Shown: positions 35,019 through 45,559, counted from the stretch's first letter. The stretch: DNA of 64,000 nt from Chryseobacterium sp. Leaf180 (GCF_001424585.1 NZ_LMPJ01000008.1:186001-250000); one strand, 5' to 3'. Numbers and translations: made by a program. Notes: generated by a model not told the origin, from the letters alone.

Positions 35019-36094
35019 GAAAGCAGGTCGCGGTAAAGTTTTTCGTATGATTCTGCCATTTTCTGATAGCTGAAATGTGATGCACGTTCCTTTAGTTTTT
35101 CCCGATAATCGTCTTTGTTTTCATTGAAAATCTGGATTCCATTTTGATAAACTTCGTTCATTTTTTTACCTGAAAAATCACCAAAATAAAATGCGACATC
35201 ATTACCAATTTCGGGAAGGCTTGTCATTTTGCTGAGAAAAACGGGCTTTCCAAAAAACATAGCTTCAACCGGAGGAATTCCGAAACCCTCTGCCAGCGAG
35301 GGATGTGCATAGGATTCGCAATTTTGAAGGAGAAAAAACTTCTCTTCATCCGAAATATTTTCCAGAATGTGCACACGCTTTTCCAGACCTTTATCTTTAA
35401 TTTCTTTTAGAATATTTTCTTTGTATTCTGATTTTGCGGAAGATGTCATCAAGACCAAATCGCGGTCGTTTTCAGCAATTAAATCAAGCAAAACATGCTG
35501 ATTTTTCTTTGGAAAAAGCACGCCGATATTCAGAATAAATGGTTTTTTGAGAAAGCTGTAATTTTTATCTGATTTAAAATTCTGCGCTTCCGGAAAAACC
35601 AGACCATTGTAGATAACTTCGATTTTTACATTTTCTTTAAGTTTGAAAAGCGATTTGTTTTTTAGAAAATCCTGCTTTACAAACTCAGAAATACACACAA
35701 TCGCATCTGCATCTGCCAGATTTTTCTGCACAAGATTCTTACTTTTTTCCACTTTCCTGTCGCTGCTGTTATCATGCAAAAAATTGAGGTCGTGAAGCGT
35801 TACGACCTTTTTCTGCACCGGTTTTGCCTTCTGAAAATAATCTGAAAGCTGGTGAGTAACGTGAATGAGCGAATACGTGGTGGTAGAAATAGGGAATTTT
35901 TTTTGCCAGAATTTCCAGTGAATGGTTTGGCATTCTGTAAGCTGCTCGGGCAAAAACTTTTTTGGGCCGTAGAATGTGTAAAAGAGACTGCTTTTGCGTT
36001 CATTTAAACCTTTAATAAGTGAATGGCATACGTTGGCAAGTCCGGATTTTGGATATTTTAATCGTTCGGCATCGATAAGAATTCTTTTAATCAT
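35015..36094 (-). CDS. Glycosyltransferase family 1/4 (GT-B)
   Basis: 359 residues. VVTLHDLNFLHD and IVCISEFVKQDFL mark the N-terminal half. The C-terminal donor-binding half has NIGVLFPKKNQHVL, then AHPSLAEGFGIPPVEAMFFGKPVFLS with the conserved E-x7-E retaining glycosyltransferase motif. It likely uses a mannose- or rhamnose-type donor, unproven. It is the only minus-strand gene of the glycan cluster. Confidence 0.92.
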   Translation of the reverse strand: MIKRILIDAERLKYPKSGLANVCHSLIKGLNERKSSLFYTFYGPKKFLPEQLTECQTIHWKFWQKKFPISTTTYSLIHVTHQLSDYFQKAKPVQKKVVTLHDLNFLHDNSSDRKVEKSKNLVQKNLADADAIVCISEFVKQDFLKNKSLFKLKENVKIEVIYNGLVFPEAQNFKSDKNYSFLKKPFILNIGVLFPKKNQHVLLDLIAENDRDLVLMTSSAKSEYKENILKEIKDKGLEKRVHILENISDEEKFFLLQNCESYAHPSLAEGFGIPPVEAMFFGKPVFLSKMTSLPEIGNDVAFYFGDFSGKKMNEVYQNGIQIFNENKDDYREKLKERASHFSYQKMAESYEKLYRDLLS

Positions 36095-36142
36095 AAGAAA
36101 ATGGTCTCTCCTTTCAAAATTAAAAAATTAATTTTAAAATCA

Positions 36143-36150
36143 TATTTTTG
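36143..36150 (+). promoter_or_regulatory. -7 promoter element, predicted leaderless start
   Basis: TATTTTTG ends only 4 bp before the ATG at 36155, so transcription is predicted to begin at or next to the start codon. The longer in-frame start at 36101 lies upstream of the element. Confidence 0.6.
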
Positions 36151-36154
36151 TGTG

Positions 36155-37123
36155 ATGAAAATTTGTGTAATCAGCTTCGATTTTTGGCACTACGACGAAT
36201 ATATTGTCGAAAAACTCAAGGAAAAAGGAGTTGATGCTTATCATATCAACATTGGCGCTTTTACACACAAAAATTTTGCTGAACGGCTGAAAAATACCGC
36301 TAGCAAAGTTCTTACAGGAAGAAATCTTAAACATGAAAAACGCCAGAATTTCATTTTAGAATCGCTTGAAAAAATAGGAATACAAGATCAGATTTTAGTG
36401 ATTAATCCGGAAGCGATTGAGAAGCGCGTACACGATAAAATACGGCAGTTTGCCCGGCGAAACATCGCGTATCTGTACGACAGCATGGCGAGAAATCCGG
36501 CGGAACATATTCTGCATTATTTTGATGACGTTTTTTCTTTTGATGATGATGACGTGAAAAAATTCGGCTTTCAGAAAATTACAAATTACAATTATCTTCC
36601 GTATCAGCCGTCGGAAAAAATTCCGGAAAGAGATCTTTTTTACATCACGTCTTACGATAAAACGCGAATTGCGAGACTGCAACAATTGATACATAAGACG
36701 CGCAAAATCAATGCGAAATTTCGTGTGATTGTTGCAGGAAAAAAAAGCTGGAAAAACCAATTGGCTCAGATTTTCAAAAAGGAGAATGCAGATATTCTGA
36801 CTTTCAGAAGAAAAAATATTTCCCAGAAAAACCTTCCCGATTTATATAAAAATACGAAAGCGATTCTCGATCTGCAGCGCGAAAATCAAACCGGGCTCAG
36901 TTTCAGGATTTTTGAAGCAATGGCCTTGGAAAAGAAATTTGTGACCGATAATGAGAAAATCGAATCCTATGATTTTTACAATCCGCAAAACATTCTGATT
37001 CTCAATAAAGACTTCAGCAATGTAGAAAAGTCTTTTTTCGGAACGGAATATCAAAAACTTCCGCAGGATATTTATGAAAAATACACGCTCGATCACTGGA
37101 TAAAAACGGTTTTTAAACTTTGA
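36155..37123 (+). CDS. Putative glycosyltransferase (CgeB-like GT-B)
   Basis: 322 residues from the ATG at 36155. VISFDFWHYDEYIVEKLKEK starts a Rossmann-like half. The C-terminal part has LPDLYKNTKAILDLQRENQ and LSFRIFEAMALEKKFVTDN, the pattern of CgeB/DUF3880-type transferases where a short acidic motif (here FEAM) binds the donor. Sequence support is moderate. It is followed 4 bp later by another glycosyltransferase and begins the eight-gene plus-strand run to 43957. Confidence 0.75.
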   Translation: MKICVISFDFWHYDEYIVEKLKEKGVDAYHINIGAFTHKNFAERLKNTASKVLTGRNLKHEKRQNFILESLEKIGIQDQILVINPEAIEKRVHDKIRQFARRNIAYLYDSMARNPAEHILHYFDDVFSFDDDDVKKFGFQKITNYNYLPYQPSEKIPERDLFYITSYDKTRIARLQQLIHKTRKINAKFRVIVAGKKSWKNQLAQIFKKENADILTFRRKNISQKNLPDLYKNTKAILDLQRENQTGLSFRIFEAMALEKKFVTDNEKIESYDFYNPQNILILNKDFSNVEKSFFGTEYQKLPQDIYEKYTLDHWIKTVFKL

Positions 37124-37127
37124 TTTT

Positions 37128-38309
37128 ATGGTGCAGAATATTTTGATTGTTACCAAAGAATATCATTGCAGTCTCAACGAAAACGTTGGAGGCACCGGAA
37201 TTTTTTATAAAAATCTTTGCGAAGAACTGGCGAAGCGTGGCTTCAAACCGTATGTTTTTTTAATAAGCCGAAAAAATTTTGAACTGACAGAAAATGGAGT
37301 TAGTATTTACTCGGTTAAAGACATTTTCAAATCGAAATTTTTGATGGAAACAATGCGCTCACTCACCGGTAAAATTTCTTTAATAAAAGACTTTTCTTTT
37401 AAAATCTATCTTTTAGAAAAGAAAATTATTCAGAAAAAAATCAGACGCTGGATGACTGAAAACGCGTTGCATTTCGATGTCGCCGAAACGCACGACTGGG
37501 ATGGCTTAGCTTTAGCGATTCCACAAAATATTAAATCGGTGATCAGATGTCACGGATCATGGACGGTCTTGAAAAAATACTTCGGCTATGGTAAAGTAAA
37601 GGAGGGCCGGATTTTCTGTGAAAAAATAGCGATCGAAAACTGTAAAAACATCATCACAATTTCTAAATTTAACGAGAAAATTAACCGCGAATTATTTGAT
37701 CTTGGGAAAACAAAGCTCATTTATAACGGAATCGATGAAACTGTATTTAATCCTGATTTGAAAACTGAGAAAATTTCAAAATCTGTTTTTTATTTGGGTA
37801 ATGTTTCGCGCGAAAAAGGCGCCGATACGCTGCTTGAAAACTTTATAAAAATTAAAGACAAATTTAATGATGCGACACTTCATTTTATCGGCAACAGTAA
37901 TGATTTTCCGGCAAAAGTGTCAGAAATAAATACTAATCCCAAGTTTCGCAGCTCGGTTATTTTTCATGGGAAGAAATCACGGAGTGAAATCGCAAGTCTT
38001 TTAAGTCAGGCCGAAGTGATCTGTTTTCCTTCTAAAGGCGAAAATTTTAGTTTATCTTTGCTTGAATCGATGGCAATGCGGAAGCCAATTGTATGTTCAG
38101 ACATTCCTTCATTTACGGAGATTATTAAGGATTATGAAAACGGACTGATTGCTTTCGGAAATGATTTTGCTGAAAAAGTTTCAGTGATTTTTAACGATAT
38201 TGAACTTGCAGAAAAAATTTCAAACAGTGCCAGAAAAACGGTGGAAGATCATTTTACACTTCATAGAATGATTGACGAAACTGTGAACTTTTACAATACA
38301 ATAAAATGA
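37128..38309 (+). CDS. Glycosyltransferase family 4
   Basis: 393 residues. The acceptor-side domain has NVGGTGIFYKNLCEELAKRG and VAETHDWDGLALAIP. The donor domain has YLGNVSREKGADTLLENFIK and CFPSKGENFSLSLLESMAMRKPIVCSD, with the E-x7-E-like motif. It is a retaining GT-B enzyme, probably acting on the surface glycan. ATGA overlap with the FdtA-like gene. Confidence 0.93.
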   Translation: MVQNILIVTKEYHCSLNENVGGTGIFYKNLCEELAKRGFKPYVFLISRKNFELTENGVSIYSVKDIFKSKFLMETMRSLTGKISLIKDFSFKIYLLEKKIIQKKIRRWMTENALHFDVAETHDWDGLALAIPQNIKSVIRCHGSWTVLKKYFGYGKVKEGRIFCEKIAIENCKNIITISKFNEKINRELFDLGKTKLIYNGIDETVFNPDLKTEKISKSVFYLGNVSREKGADTLLENFIKIKDKFNDATLHFIGNSNDFPAKVSEINTNPKFRSSVIFHGKKSRSEIASLLSQAEVICFPSKGENFSLSLLESMAMRKPIVCSDIPSFTEIIKDYENGLIAFGNDFAEKVSVIFNDIELAEKISNSARKTVEDHFTLHRMIDETVNFYNTIK

Positions 38310-38725
38310 GAGATTACGATAAACCTTTTTTGATTGAATTTCCCAAAATTGGAGGTCCGGCGTTAGGATATATTTCAGTTGCCGAAAAAGAAAATCTGCC
38401 TTTTGAGCCAAAGCGCATTTACTGGACGTATTTTACGCCTGAAGAAGTAGAACGTGGTGGCCATTCTCATTATGATTTGCAGCAAATTCTTTTGGCTGTT
38501 GCCGGAAAAATCGAGGTAACTACCGAACTTTTATCTGGTGAAAAAGAAACATTCATTTTAGACAAACCCAATCTTGGGCTATATATTCCTAAAATGTGCT
38601 GGCGAAATATGCGCTATACGCACAATGCCGTTCAAATCTGTATCGCAAGCATAGAATATGACGAAAAAGATTATATCAGAGAGTATTCTGAATTTTTAGA
38701 TCATGGACGCAAGAGAACAAATTGA
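38306..38725 (+). CDS. FdtA/QdtA-like dTDP-sugar ketoisomerase (cupin)
   Basis: 139 residues with one cupin domain. The FdtA/WxcM-C family signature is visible in RGGHSHYDLQQILLAVAGKIEV, with the active-site His pair, and in LDKPNLGLYIPKMCWRNM. These enzymes shift the keto group of dTDP-4-keto-6-deoxyglucose from C4 to C3, giving the substrate for the FdtB-type transaminase encoded at 41944. Whether the product has galacto (Fdt) or gluco (Qdt) configuration cannot be told. It overlaps the next gene by 23 bp. Confidence 0.88.
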   Translation: MRDYDKPFLIEFPKIGGPALGYISVAEKENLPFEPKRIYWTYFTPEEVERGGHSHYDLQQILLAVAGKIEVTTELLSGEKETFILDKPNLGLYIPKMCWRNMRYTHNAVQICIASIEYDEKDYIREYSEFLDHGRKRTN

Positions 38726-39917
38726 AAACCTTGAGCGCCAGCTCGTTGCCCTAAGAAAGAAATATTATCTCAAATCTTTTATCCGGAAAGCTAAAAGGCT
38801 CGTGACCGATTTTTTGCCTTTGCAGAATGCAGACCAAAGTATTATTGTAACCGAAAAAACGATTTTACCGGCTGCAGAAACAGACAATTATCTACCAAAA
38901 AAGCAGGGAGAAAATCAAGTGAAAATTTCAACGCCAATTAATGCTGTCAAAATATATGAGCTCGAAAATGTTTACTGTATCTCAAATTCTACTTTCTTTT
39001 TAACTCTAAAAAAAGATAAAATTTTTTACGAAAAGTGGCATGATGACAAGCGCATTCACTATGTATATCATACCACAAATCTTCTTCAGAATGCCGTTAC
39101 GTTAGCCAAAGTTCAAAATCGGAAAAGTATACGACTAAAGGAAGAAGCCATTTTTCTTGGCGGAATTTTCACCTTTAATTACTATCATTTTGTTTTTGAA
39201 ATCCTTTCCAAGACCGAATTTTTCAACGAAATTCCGGAATATCATGAGAAGATGGTGATTGTGGATGAAGTGGTTTCGCAAAATGAAAACATGAAAACAC
39301 TTTTAAGCTTTTTTGTAAAAGAAAATAACATCCGTTTTGTTGATCATCAGACGTATTTTAATTTTGAAAAGCTTTGGCATATCACGAGTCCGAATTATAC
39401 GATACCTAACATTGTTACAGGAGAGAAGTACGAAGCTGGATTTTCTAAGTTCACGCCTTCGTCGGTACAATATTTAAGAAAAATATGTCTTGAAAATCTT
39501 GATTTAACGAAAGTGAAAACGGAAAAGGTTGAAAAAGTTTTCATTGCCAGAAAATCGCAGTTCAGAAAATATAATGAAGCTGAAATTATTAAAGTCGCGA
39601 AGGATTTTGGCTTTCAGGAAGTTTTTTTTGAAGATCTTAATATTCACGAGCAGATTTTCATGGTTCAGAATGCAAAATACATCACCGGGCCAAGTGGCGC
39701 AGCATGGACAAATCTGCTTTTCGCAGACAGCAATGCAAAAGGTTTAACTTGGCTGAGCAGCGTTTGGGGTGACTTTTCGGTCTACTCGACGATGGCAAAG
39801 ATCATAGGTTTTGATCTGAATTATTATATTTATCCTCAAGTGACAGAAGATTTTCATGAAGATTATATTCTGAATCCGAAAATTTTCGCACAACATTTAA
39901 AGACACTTTTAGCATGA
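38703..39917 (+). CDS. Glycosyltransferase family 61 protein
   Basis: 404 residues. A short coiled-coil-like N-terminus ([18 protein letters not shown]) precedes the DUF563/GT61 domain. The domain has [35 protein letters not shown] and [16 protein letters not shown]; the last is the strongly conserved GT61 C-terminal motif. No signal peptide is visible. Start and end overlap the fdtA- and fdtC-like genes by 23 and 4 bp, so it belongs to the sugar operon. Confidence 0.88.
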   Translation: MDAREQIENLERQLVALRKKYYLKSFIRKAKRLVTDFLPLQNADQSIIVTEKTILPAAETDNYLPKKQGENQVKISTPINAVKIYELENVYCISNSTFFLTLKKDKIFYEKWHDDKRIHYVYHTTNLLQNAVTLAKVQNRKSIRLKEEAIFLGGIFTFNYYHFVFEILSKTEFFNEIPEYHEKMVIVDEVVSQNENMKTLLSFFVKENNIRFVDHQTYFNFEKLWHITSPNYTIPNIVTGEKYEAGFSKFTPSSVQYLRKICLENLDLTKVKTEKVEKVFIARKSQFRKYNEAEIIKVAKDFGFQEVFFEDLNIHEQIFMVQNAKYITGPSGAAWTNLLFADSNAKGLTWLSSVWGDFSVYSTMAKIIGFDLNYYIYPQVTEDFHEDYILNPKIFAQHLKTLLA

Positions 39918-40366
39918 TAAAGATACATCCGACAGCCGAAGTTCAGACTGAAAATATTGGTGAAAATACAATGATTTGGCAGCACTGCGTGATTTTGAAA
40001 GGTGCCGAAATCGGTGCTAACTGCAACATTAACTTTAATGTTTTTATCGAAAATAAAGTCAGGATCGGAAATGATGTAACCATTAAACCTGGCGTACAGA
40101 TTTGGGACGGAATCATGATTGAAGACGGCGTTTTTATTGGTCCAAACGTCACTTTCACAAATGACAGAAATCCTGTTTCAAAGAACACAGATTTTATTCT
40201 GGAAGAAACTTTGGTGAAAAAAGGCGCATCAATTGGTGCGAATGCGACAATACTTCCGGGAATAACAATTGGTAAAAATGCAGTAATAGGTGCAGGAAGC
40301 GTGGTGACGAAAAATGTTCCCGAAGGTGAAACATGGTTTGGAAATCCGGCGAAAAGACACCGATGA
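39914..40366 (+). CDS. FdtC/QdtC-like N-acetyltransferase (left-handed beta helix)
   Basis: 150 residues of hexapeptide repeats, visible as [36 protein letters not shown] and [20 protein letters not shown]. The NDRNP motif is typical of the sugar-nucleotide N-acetyltransferases that act on dTDP-3-amino-3,6-dideoxyhexoses. Together with the FdtA- and FdtB-like genes it would complete a 3-acetamido-3,6-dideoxyhexose pathway. ATGA overlaps with both neighbours. Confidence 0.87.
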   Translation: MIKIHPTAEVQTENIGENTMIWQHCVILKGAEIGANCNINFNVFIENKVRIGNDVTIKPGVQIWDGIMIEDGVFIGPNVTFTNDRNPVSKNTDFILEETLVKKGASIGANATILPGITIGKNAVIGAGSVVTKNVPEGETWFGNPAKRHR

Positions 40367-41937
40367 AAATCTGGGGTTTTTATAGCGTTTTTTATCTGAT
40401 TTTTGCAGTATTTTGCCTGCTTACCATTTTTGTAGGCTTCGATTATTACGACAGCGGTTTCATTCTGGCGCTTTCTTCAAAACTTAATGACGGACAAATA
40501 ATCTATCGTGATTTTGATTATGTACGGCCTTTTGGCACACCGGTTTTCTGGGCAATTCTGCTGAAACCTTTCTTTTTCGTTAAAGATTATTTATACCTCA
40601 TTTGCAGAATGCTTGTTCTCATGCAGTTTGCGGTAATATCATATCAGGTTTCCCGAGTTATTTTCAATAATGACCGCTGGGATAAAAGAATGCTTATCAG
40701 TATTCCATTTCTGATGATTTCAAACATCAACATTTTTCCAGCGATGCCTTGGCACACGATCGATGGATTATTTTTTCTTAGTCTGTCGCTGTTTTATCTT
40801 CACAAAAAAAATATTCTTCTAGCAATTCTGTTTTCAATAATTGCAGCAACAACAAAACAGTCATTTTTCCTGATTCCTTTTCTGTTAACTGTTATTTCAG
40901 TTTTTTTCCATAGAAGATTTAATTTTAAATTAAATCTTAAATTCTTCCTGATTTTAGCTTCGTGCATCATAATCCTTCTAATATTTAAAATTCCGGACGC
41001 GCTTTATTTTTACCGATCTGTATCATTAGATTCAAATAAAAAAATTATTTACGACGTTGGTTTTGAGATTTACCTAGATTCTTTTAAATATATTTTTCCT
41101 TTTTTAGGCAGCGCAATTATCGCCATATTAATTTGGATAAAAATAAAAAACTCATCTTCGTTCGTTCCCAATTTCATTGGAATTTTTCTCGGCTTTTGCT
41201 TTCTAATTCCATTCTATCACTATGTTACAGATTACTATTCAGCAACACCGAAATATACAGACTATACGATTTTATCATCGGCAAACGCTCTTTTACCGAT
41301 TACCGTTTTTTTACTTATTTATTCCATTTTTAAAGACCGAAAAAAAACTCTGAATACGACTCTGACAGAAGTTTGCGCTGCAACGATCATCTGGAGTTCG
41401 GCAATTTCATGGGGTGCAGGAAATATTTTCCTGGCTTTCCCATTTGTTTTTTTGACATTAAAATCTGACAGTTTTTTTTCAAATAAAATAATGATGATTC
41501 TTTTGCCGCTCTCCATTTTGAACCTCCGCATAATCAATCCTTATCTTGAAAAAAATATATTTGAAGAAAGGTACATTAAGCTCGAAAATCTTCCTGTGTA
41601 TTCCGGAATTTACACATCAAAATCAAACGCAGAATATCTTGCTCAAAGCAAGGTGATTTTTGAAAAATATAAAAATATACTATTTCTTCCTGGATTTCCG
41701 GCCGCGTCTGTGATGTTTGAAAAAACCAAAAACCGCATGCCTTGGGAAATGAATGTGGAATACCCGAATTACAAAAAAGATTTATCTTTGCTGCACTGCA
41801 AAAATCTCTATTTTGTAGTGGATAAAAAGTCTTTTTCGTATGACAAAAACAGCTTTTACGGAAGCAGTTTTACTGACGAAGTGAAGAAGAAGAAAACAAA
41901 AATAGATTCTACCGGCCTGTTTTACATTTATAAATAA
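40363..41937 (+). CDS. Multispanning membrane protein, probable GT-C glycosyltransferase
   Basis: 524 residues from the ATG at 40363, which overlaps the preceding stop (ATGA); 40333 is a rejected earlier start. Twelve or so hydrophobic helices are visible between 5 and 400, with a soluble C-terminal region from about 410. The first loop has [20 protein letters not shown] and [12 protein letters not shown], whose acidic residues resemble the catalytic loop of GT-C/ArnT-type transferases using a lipid-linked donor. It is not an obvious Wzx flippase or Wzy polymerase. The function is inferred and uncertain. Confidence 0.7.
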   Translation: MKIWGFYSVFYLIFAVFCLLTIFVGFDYYDSGFILALSSKLNDGQIIYRDFDYVRPFGTPVFWAILLKPFFFVKDYLYLICRMLVLMQFAVISYQVSRVIFNNDRWDKRMLISIPFLMISNINIFPAMPWHTIDGLFFLSLSLFYLHKKNILLAILFSIIAATTKQSFFLIPFLLTVISVFFHRRFNFKLNLKFFLILASCIIILLIFKIPDALYFYRSVSLDSNKKIIYDVGFEIYLDSFKYIFPFLGSAIIAILIWIKIKNSSSFVPNFIGIFLGFCFLIPFYHYVTDYYSATPKYTDYTILSSANALLPITVFLLIYSIFKDRKKTLNTTLTEVCAATIIWSSAISWGAGNIFLAFPFVFLTLKSDSFFSNKIMMILLPLSILNLRIINPYLEKNIFEERYIKLENLPVYSGIYTSKSNAEYLAQSKVIFEKYKNILFLPGFPAASVMFEKTKNRMPWEMNVEYPNYKKDLSLLHCKNLYFVVDKKSFSYDKNSFYGSSFTDEVKKKKTKIDSTGLFYIYK

Positions 41938-41943
41938 AAAACA

Positions 41944-43050
41944 ATGGAAATAAAATTTTTAGACCTAAAAAAAATTAACCTGCAGCATCAGTCGGAAATT
42001 GAAGCGCAACTTGTAGAAACTTTCCGTAGCGGCTGGTATCTTTTGGGTGAAAAAGTAAAAAGTTTTGAGCAGAATCTGGCAAATTATCTCGGTGCGAAAC
42101 ACGTAATCGGCGTTGCCAACGGTTTGGATGCGCTTCGCCTGATTTTCCGTTCGTACATCGAAATGGGAATTATGGCAGAAGGTGACGAAATCATCGTGCC
42201 TGCCAATACGTATATCGCTTCTGTTCTTGCAATTACAGACAATAATCTGGTACCGGTTTTCGTAGAACCTGATATTGAAACATACAATCTTTCCACTGCT
42301 GAAGTTGAAAAGAATATCACCGAGAAAACAAAAGGTATTATGGTTGTGCATCTGTACGGCCGTGTTTGCTTTGACGAAAATCTTCAAAATATTGCTGAAA
42401 AACATAATTTAAAAGTCATTGAAGATAACGCGCAGGCAATCGGCGCAGCATTTTCGGGTAAAAAAACCGGAAATCTTGGCGATGCTTCAGGATTTAGTTT
42501 TTATCCCGGTAAAAATCTTGGTGCTTTGGGCGACGGCGGCGCAGTTTCTACAAATAATGATGAACTGGCAGAAACGCTTCGGGCCATTGCAAATTACGGT
42601 TCCAGTAAAAAATATGTGAATGAATATAAAGGTTTGAATTCACGTTTAGATGAAATTCAGGCTGCGGTTTTGGATGTTAAATTAAGATCGATTGACAGAG
42701 AAAATGATGTTCGCAGAAATATCGCCAGAAAATACTGCGATCAGATAAAAAATACTTCCATCGTACTTCCTGAGTTTCCGAAAAATGAAATAGAACACGT
42801 CTGGCATTTGTTTACGGTCCGCTGCGAAAACCGTGAGCGTCTGCAGACTTATTTACATGAAAAAGGAATTCAGACGCTGATTCACTACCCTATTCCGCCG
42901 CACAAACAGGAATGTTATAAAGAATATGCAGATTTGTCGCTTCCGGTTACAGAAAAAATTCATGACGGAATTCTCAGTCTGCCGATCAGTCAGGTAATGG
43001 AAGGTGGCGAAGTAGATTATGTAATCGAAATGATAAACCAATTTTCGTAA
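41944..43050 (+). CDS. DegT/DnrJ/EryC1 family aminotransferase (FdtB/QdtB-like)
   Basis: 368 residues. The sugar aminotransferase fold is shown by [48 protein letters not shown] and the PLP-Lys segment [37 protein letters not shown] completes the active site. These enzymes add the amino group at C3 of the dTDP-3-keto-6-deoxyhexose. rmlA and rmlB, needed to make the precursor, are not in the window. Confidence 0.92.
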   Translation: MEIKFLDLKKINLQHQSEIEAQLVETFRSGWYLLGEKVKSFEQNLANYLGAKHVIGVANGLDALRLIFRSYIEMGIMAEGDEIIVPANTYIASVLAITDNNLVPVFVEPDIETYNLSTAEVEKNITEKTKGIMVVHLYGRVCFDENLQNIAEKHNLKVIEDNAQAIGAAFSGKKTGNLGDASGFSFYPGKNLGALGDGGAVSTNNDELAETLRAIANYGSSKKYVNEYKGLNSRLDEIQAAVLDVKLRSIDRENDVRRNIARKYCDQIKNTSIVLPEFPKNEIEHVWHLFTVRCENRERLQTYLHEKGIQTLIHYPIPPHKQECYKEYADLSLPVTEKIHDGILSLPISQVMEGGEVDYVIEMINQFS

Positions 43051-43051
43051 G

Positions 43052-43957
43052 ATGACCAAATCGCCCTTTGTAAGCATTATTATCATCACAATGAATCACG
43101 AAAAATTCATTGCAGAAGCTTGTGAATCGGCGGCTCAGCAGGATTATGATCATTTTGAAATAATTGTGTTAGACAACAATTCTTCAGACAAAACTTTTGA
43201 AATTGCGACTGCAACACTTTCTAAGTTTCCTGTAAAGCATAAACTCATCAAAAATTCTGAAAGTTTTGGTGTTGCAAAAAATCTGAATATTTTGGTTTCG
43301 CATACGTCAGGAGAATACATTTCGATACTTTCCGGTGACGATTGGTACACGAAAAATCATCTGAGGGAGAAAGTGAGTTTTTTTCAGGCTAATACTTTCG
43401 ATTTTATTTTAACAGATGGTTTTAAATACTATCAGGAAACCGGTGAAATAACAGATGCGTACAGCGAAAAAGGCAAAAAAAATCTTCTTGCCAACATCGG
43501 AAATTTCTTTCATTACAACGTTTCTGGCAACAAAACAGTGAATGTGGGAACATTTGTTTCAAAAAAAATTCTGACGGATCATCCTTTTGATGAAGAAATC
43601 CAGACGGAAGACTGGGATATGAATCTGCGTTTATCCTCGCTCGGTTACCGCTTTGGTTTTTTAGATAAGAAACTCTTTTATTACCGGATATTACCAACGA
43701 GTCTGTCGCGAAACTGGGCGGTAATGAAAAATTCTTATGAAAAAGTAACCTCAAAATATCTCAATTATATCAGGAAAGATAAAGATCTAAATGAAAAATA
43801 TCTGCTGAATTTACTTCACTTTAAGTATGAAATAAAACTCAGTAAAACTGATCATTCTCTAGAAAGAAAAAGGCTGAAAAAAGAATGGAAAAGAGAGAAA
43901 TATCGGATCAAATATAAAAATCCGCTATTATTTTTTAAACTCCTGTTTTTAAAATAA
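43052..43957 (+). CDS. Glycosyltransferase family 2
   Basis: 301 residues. VSIIIITMNHEKFIAEACES and FEIIVLDNNSSDKTFEIA begin the GT-A domain; ISILSGDDWYTKNHL holds the metal-binding acidic residues and TEDWDMNLRLSSLGYRFGF the acceptor-side ED motif. A basic C-terminal tail (about 255-301) could bind the membrane. It is the last gene of the cluster, two bases after the aminotransferase gene. Confidence 0.92.
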   Translation: MTKSPFVSIIIITMNHEKFIAEACESAAQQDYDHFEIIVLDNNSSDKTFEIATATLSKFPVKHKLIKNSESFGVAKNLNILVSHTSGEYISILSGDDWYTKNHLREKVSFFQANTFDFILTDGFKYYQETGEITDAYSEKGKKNLLANIGNFFHYNVSGNKTVNVGTFVSKKILTDHPFDEEIQTEDWDMNLRLSSLGYRFGFLDKKLFYYRILPTSLSRNWAVMKNSYEKVTSKYLNYIRKDKDLNEKYLLNLLHFKYEIKLSKTDHSLERKRLKKEWKREKYRIKYKNPLLFFKLLFLK

Positions 43958-43998
43958 CTGATCATTCACATTCAACATCTGCAAAACTTTAATTTAAG

Positions 43999-44006
43999 TA
44001 AATTTG
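43999..44006 (+). promoter_or_regulatory. -7 promoter element of gltX
   Basis: TAAATTTG, 18 bp before the gltX ATG. No clear -33. Confidence 0.5.
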
Positions 44007-44024
44007 CACCATAAATTTTGATAC

Positions 44025-45542
44025 ATGAAGAAAGTGAGAGTTCGTTTTGCGCCAAGTCCGACAGGGCCTTTGCATTTGGGCGGCGTGAGAACCGCGTTGT
44101 ATGATTATCTTTTTGCGAAGAAAAACGGCGGCGATTTTGTCCTTAGAATTGAAGATACCGACACCGCAAGATATGTGGAAGGTGCTGAAGAATATATCGA
44201 AGAAGCGCTTGCCTGGTGCGGAATTATCCCTGACGAAAGCCCAGCGAAAGGTGGAAAATACGCTCCTTACCGACAGTCTGAACGAAGAGATATTTATGAT
44301 AAATACACTGAGCAGATTTTAAAAACCGACTATGCATACATCGCTTTTGATACGGCTGAAGAGCTTGATGCGATCCGTGCTGAATATGAAGCGAAAGGTG
44401 AAGTTTTTTCTTATGACAACCGCACACGAAATCAGCTCAAAAACAGCCTTACACTTCCTGAAGAAGAAACGCAGCGACTGATCGCTGAGAAAACGCCGTA
44501 TGTAGTCCGTTTCAAAATGCCTGTAGACCGAATTTTAAATCTTGTGGACATCATCCGCGGGAATTCTTCGGTAAATACAAATACACTGGATGATAAAGTT
44601 TTGGTGAAAAACGACGGAATGCCGACGTATCATTTTGCCAATATTATCGATGATCACGAGATGGAAATTTCGCACGTGATTCGTGGCGAAGAATGGTTAC
44701 CATCTCTTGGTTTGCACACTTTATTATATGAAGCAATGGGCTGGGAAGCTCCGGAATTTGCGCATCTTTCTTTGATTCTTAAGCCTGAAGGCAAAGGAAA
44801 ACTGAGCAAAAGAGACGGAGATAAATTCGGATTTCCTGTTTTCCCTCTAAATTTTACTGATCCCGTAACTGGAATTACTTCTAAAGGTTATCGTGAAAGC
44901 GGTTATCTGCCGGAAGCTTTTATCAATATGGTGGCGCTTTTGGGCTGGTCGCCTGCAGATGATAAAGAAATTTTGTCTGTCGAGGAGATGGCTCAAGAAT
45001 TTGATCTGAATAAAGTACATAAAGCAGGTGCAAGATTCAGCAAAGAAAAAGCAGAATGGTTTAATCATCAGTATATTCAGAAAAAGACGGATGAAGAGCT
45101 TTTGCAAATTTTAAAAAAATCTGATTTAAACATAAATCTTGTAGACGAAAAACTTCTGAAAATCATTCATCTAATGAAAGAACGTCTGACATTTGTCAGC
45201 GATCTTACACTTGATAACGAAAAAGGGAAATTTTTCTTTGAAGCACCAACGTCTTACGACGAGAAAGCTTCCAAAAAAGCTTTTAATGATCAAACTTCAG
45301 AAATATTAACCGAACTTTCACTTAAATTAAATGAGATGGAAACTTTCACGGCAGAAAATATCAAACAAACCATGCAAGATTTTGCAGAATCTAAAAGTTT
45401 GGGTATGGGAAAAGTGATGATGCCGCTTCGCCTCGTACTTGTCGGCGAACTGAAAGGTCCGGATGTGCCGGATATTGTAGAACTTATTGGAAGAGAGGAA
45501 ACTACCGCGCGCATTGAGAACGCAATCAATTATTTTAAATAG
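44025..45542 (+). CDS. gltX: Glutamyl-tRNA synthetase
   Basis: 505 residues. The HIGH-type signature is RFAPSPTGPLHLGGVRTAL at the N-terminus and the KMSKS-type loop is GKLSKRDGDKFG. IEDTDTARYVEGAEEYI and the ISHVIRGEEWLPSLGLH segment confirm the GluRS/GlnRS family; the C-terminal anticodon-binding helices follow. It charges tRNA-Glu in the cytoplasm. It has its own promoter and is not part of the glycan operon. Confidence 0.98.
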   Translation: MKKVRVRFAPSPTGPLHLGGVRTALYDYLFAKKNGGDFVLRIEDTDTARYVEGAEEYIEEALAWCGIIPDESPAKGGKYAPYRQSERRDIYDKYTEQILKTDYAYIAFDTAEELDAIRAEYEAKGEVFSYDNRTRNQLKNSLTLPEEETQRLIAEKTPYVVRFKMPVDRILNLVDIIRGNSSVNTNTLDDKVLVKNDGMPTYHFANIIDDHEMEISHVIRGEEWLPSLGLHTLLYEAMGWEAPEFAHLSLILKPEGKGKLSKRDGDKFGFPVFPLNFTDPVTGITSKGYRESGYLPEAFINMVALLGWSPADDKEILSVEEMAQEFDLNKVHKAGARFSKEKAEWFNHQYIQKKTDEELLQILKKSDLNINLVDEKLLKIIHLMKERLTFVSDLTLDNEKGKFFFEAPTSYDEKASKKAFNDQTSEILTELSLKLNEMETFTAENIKQTMQDFAESKSLGMGKVMMPLRLVLVGELKGPDVPDIVELIGREETTARIENAINYFK

Positions 45543-45559
45543 AATCATATAATTTTTCA

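Noticed and set aside
41965..42405. 146-codon minus-strand open frame within the aminotransferase gene
   Set aside because: It is antisense to conserved sugar aminotransferase motifs and has no independent start signals.
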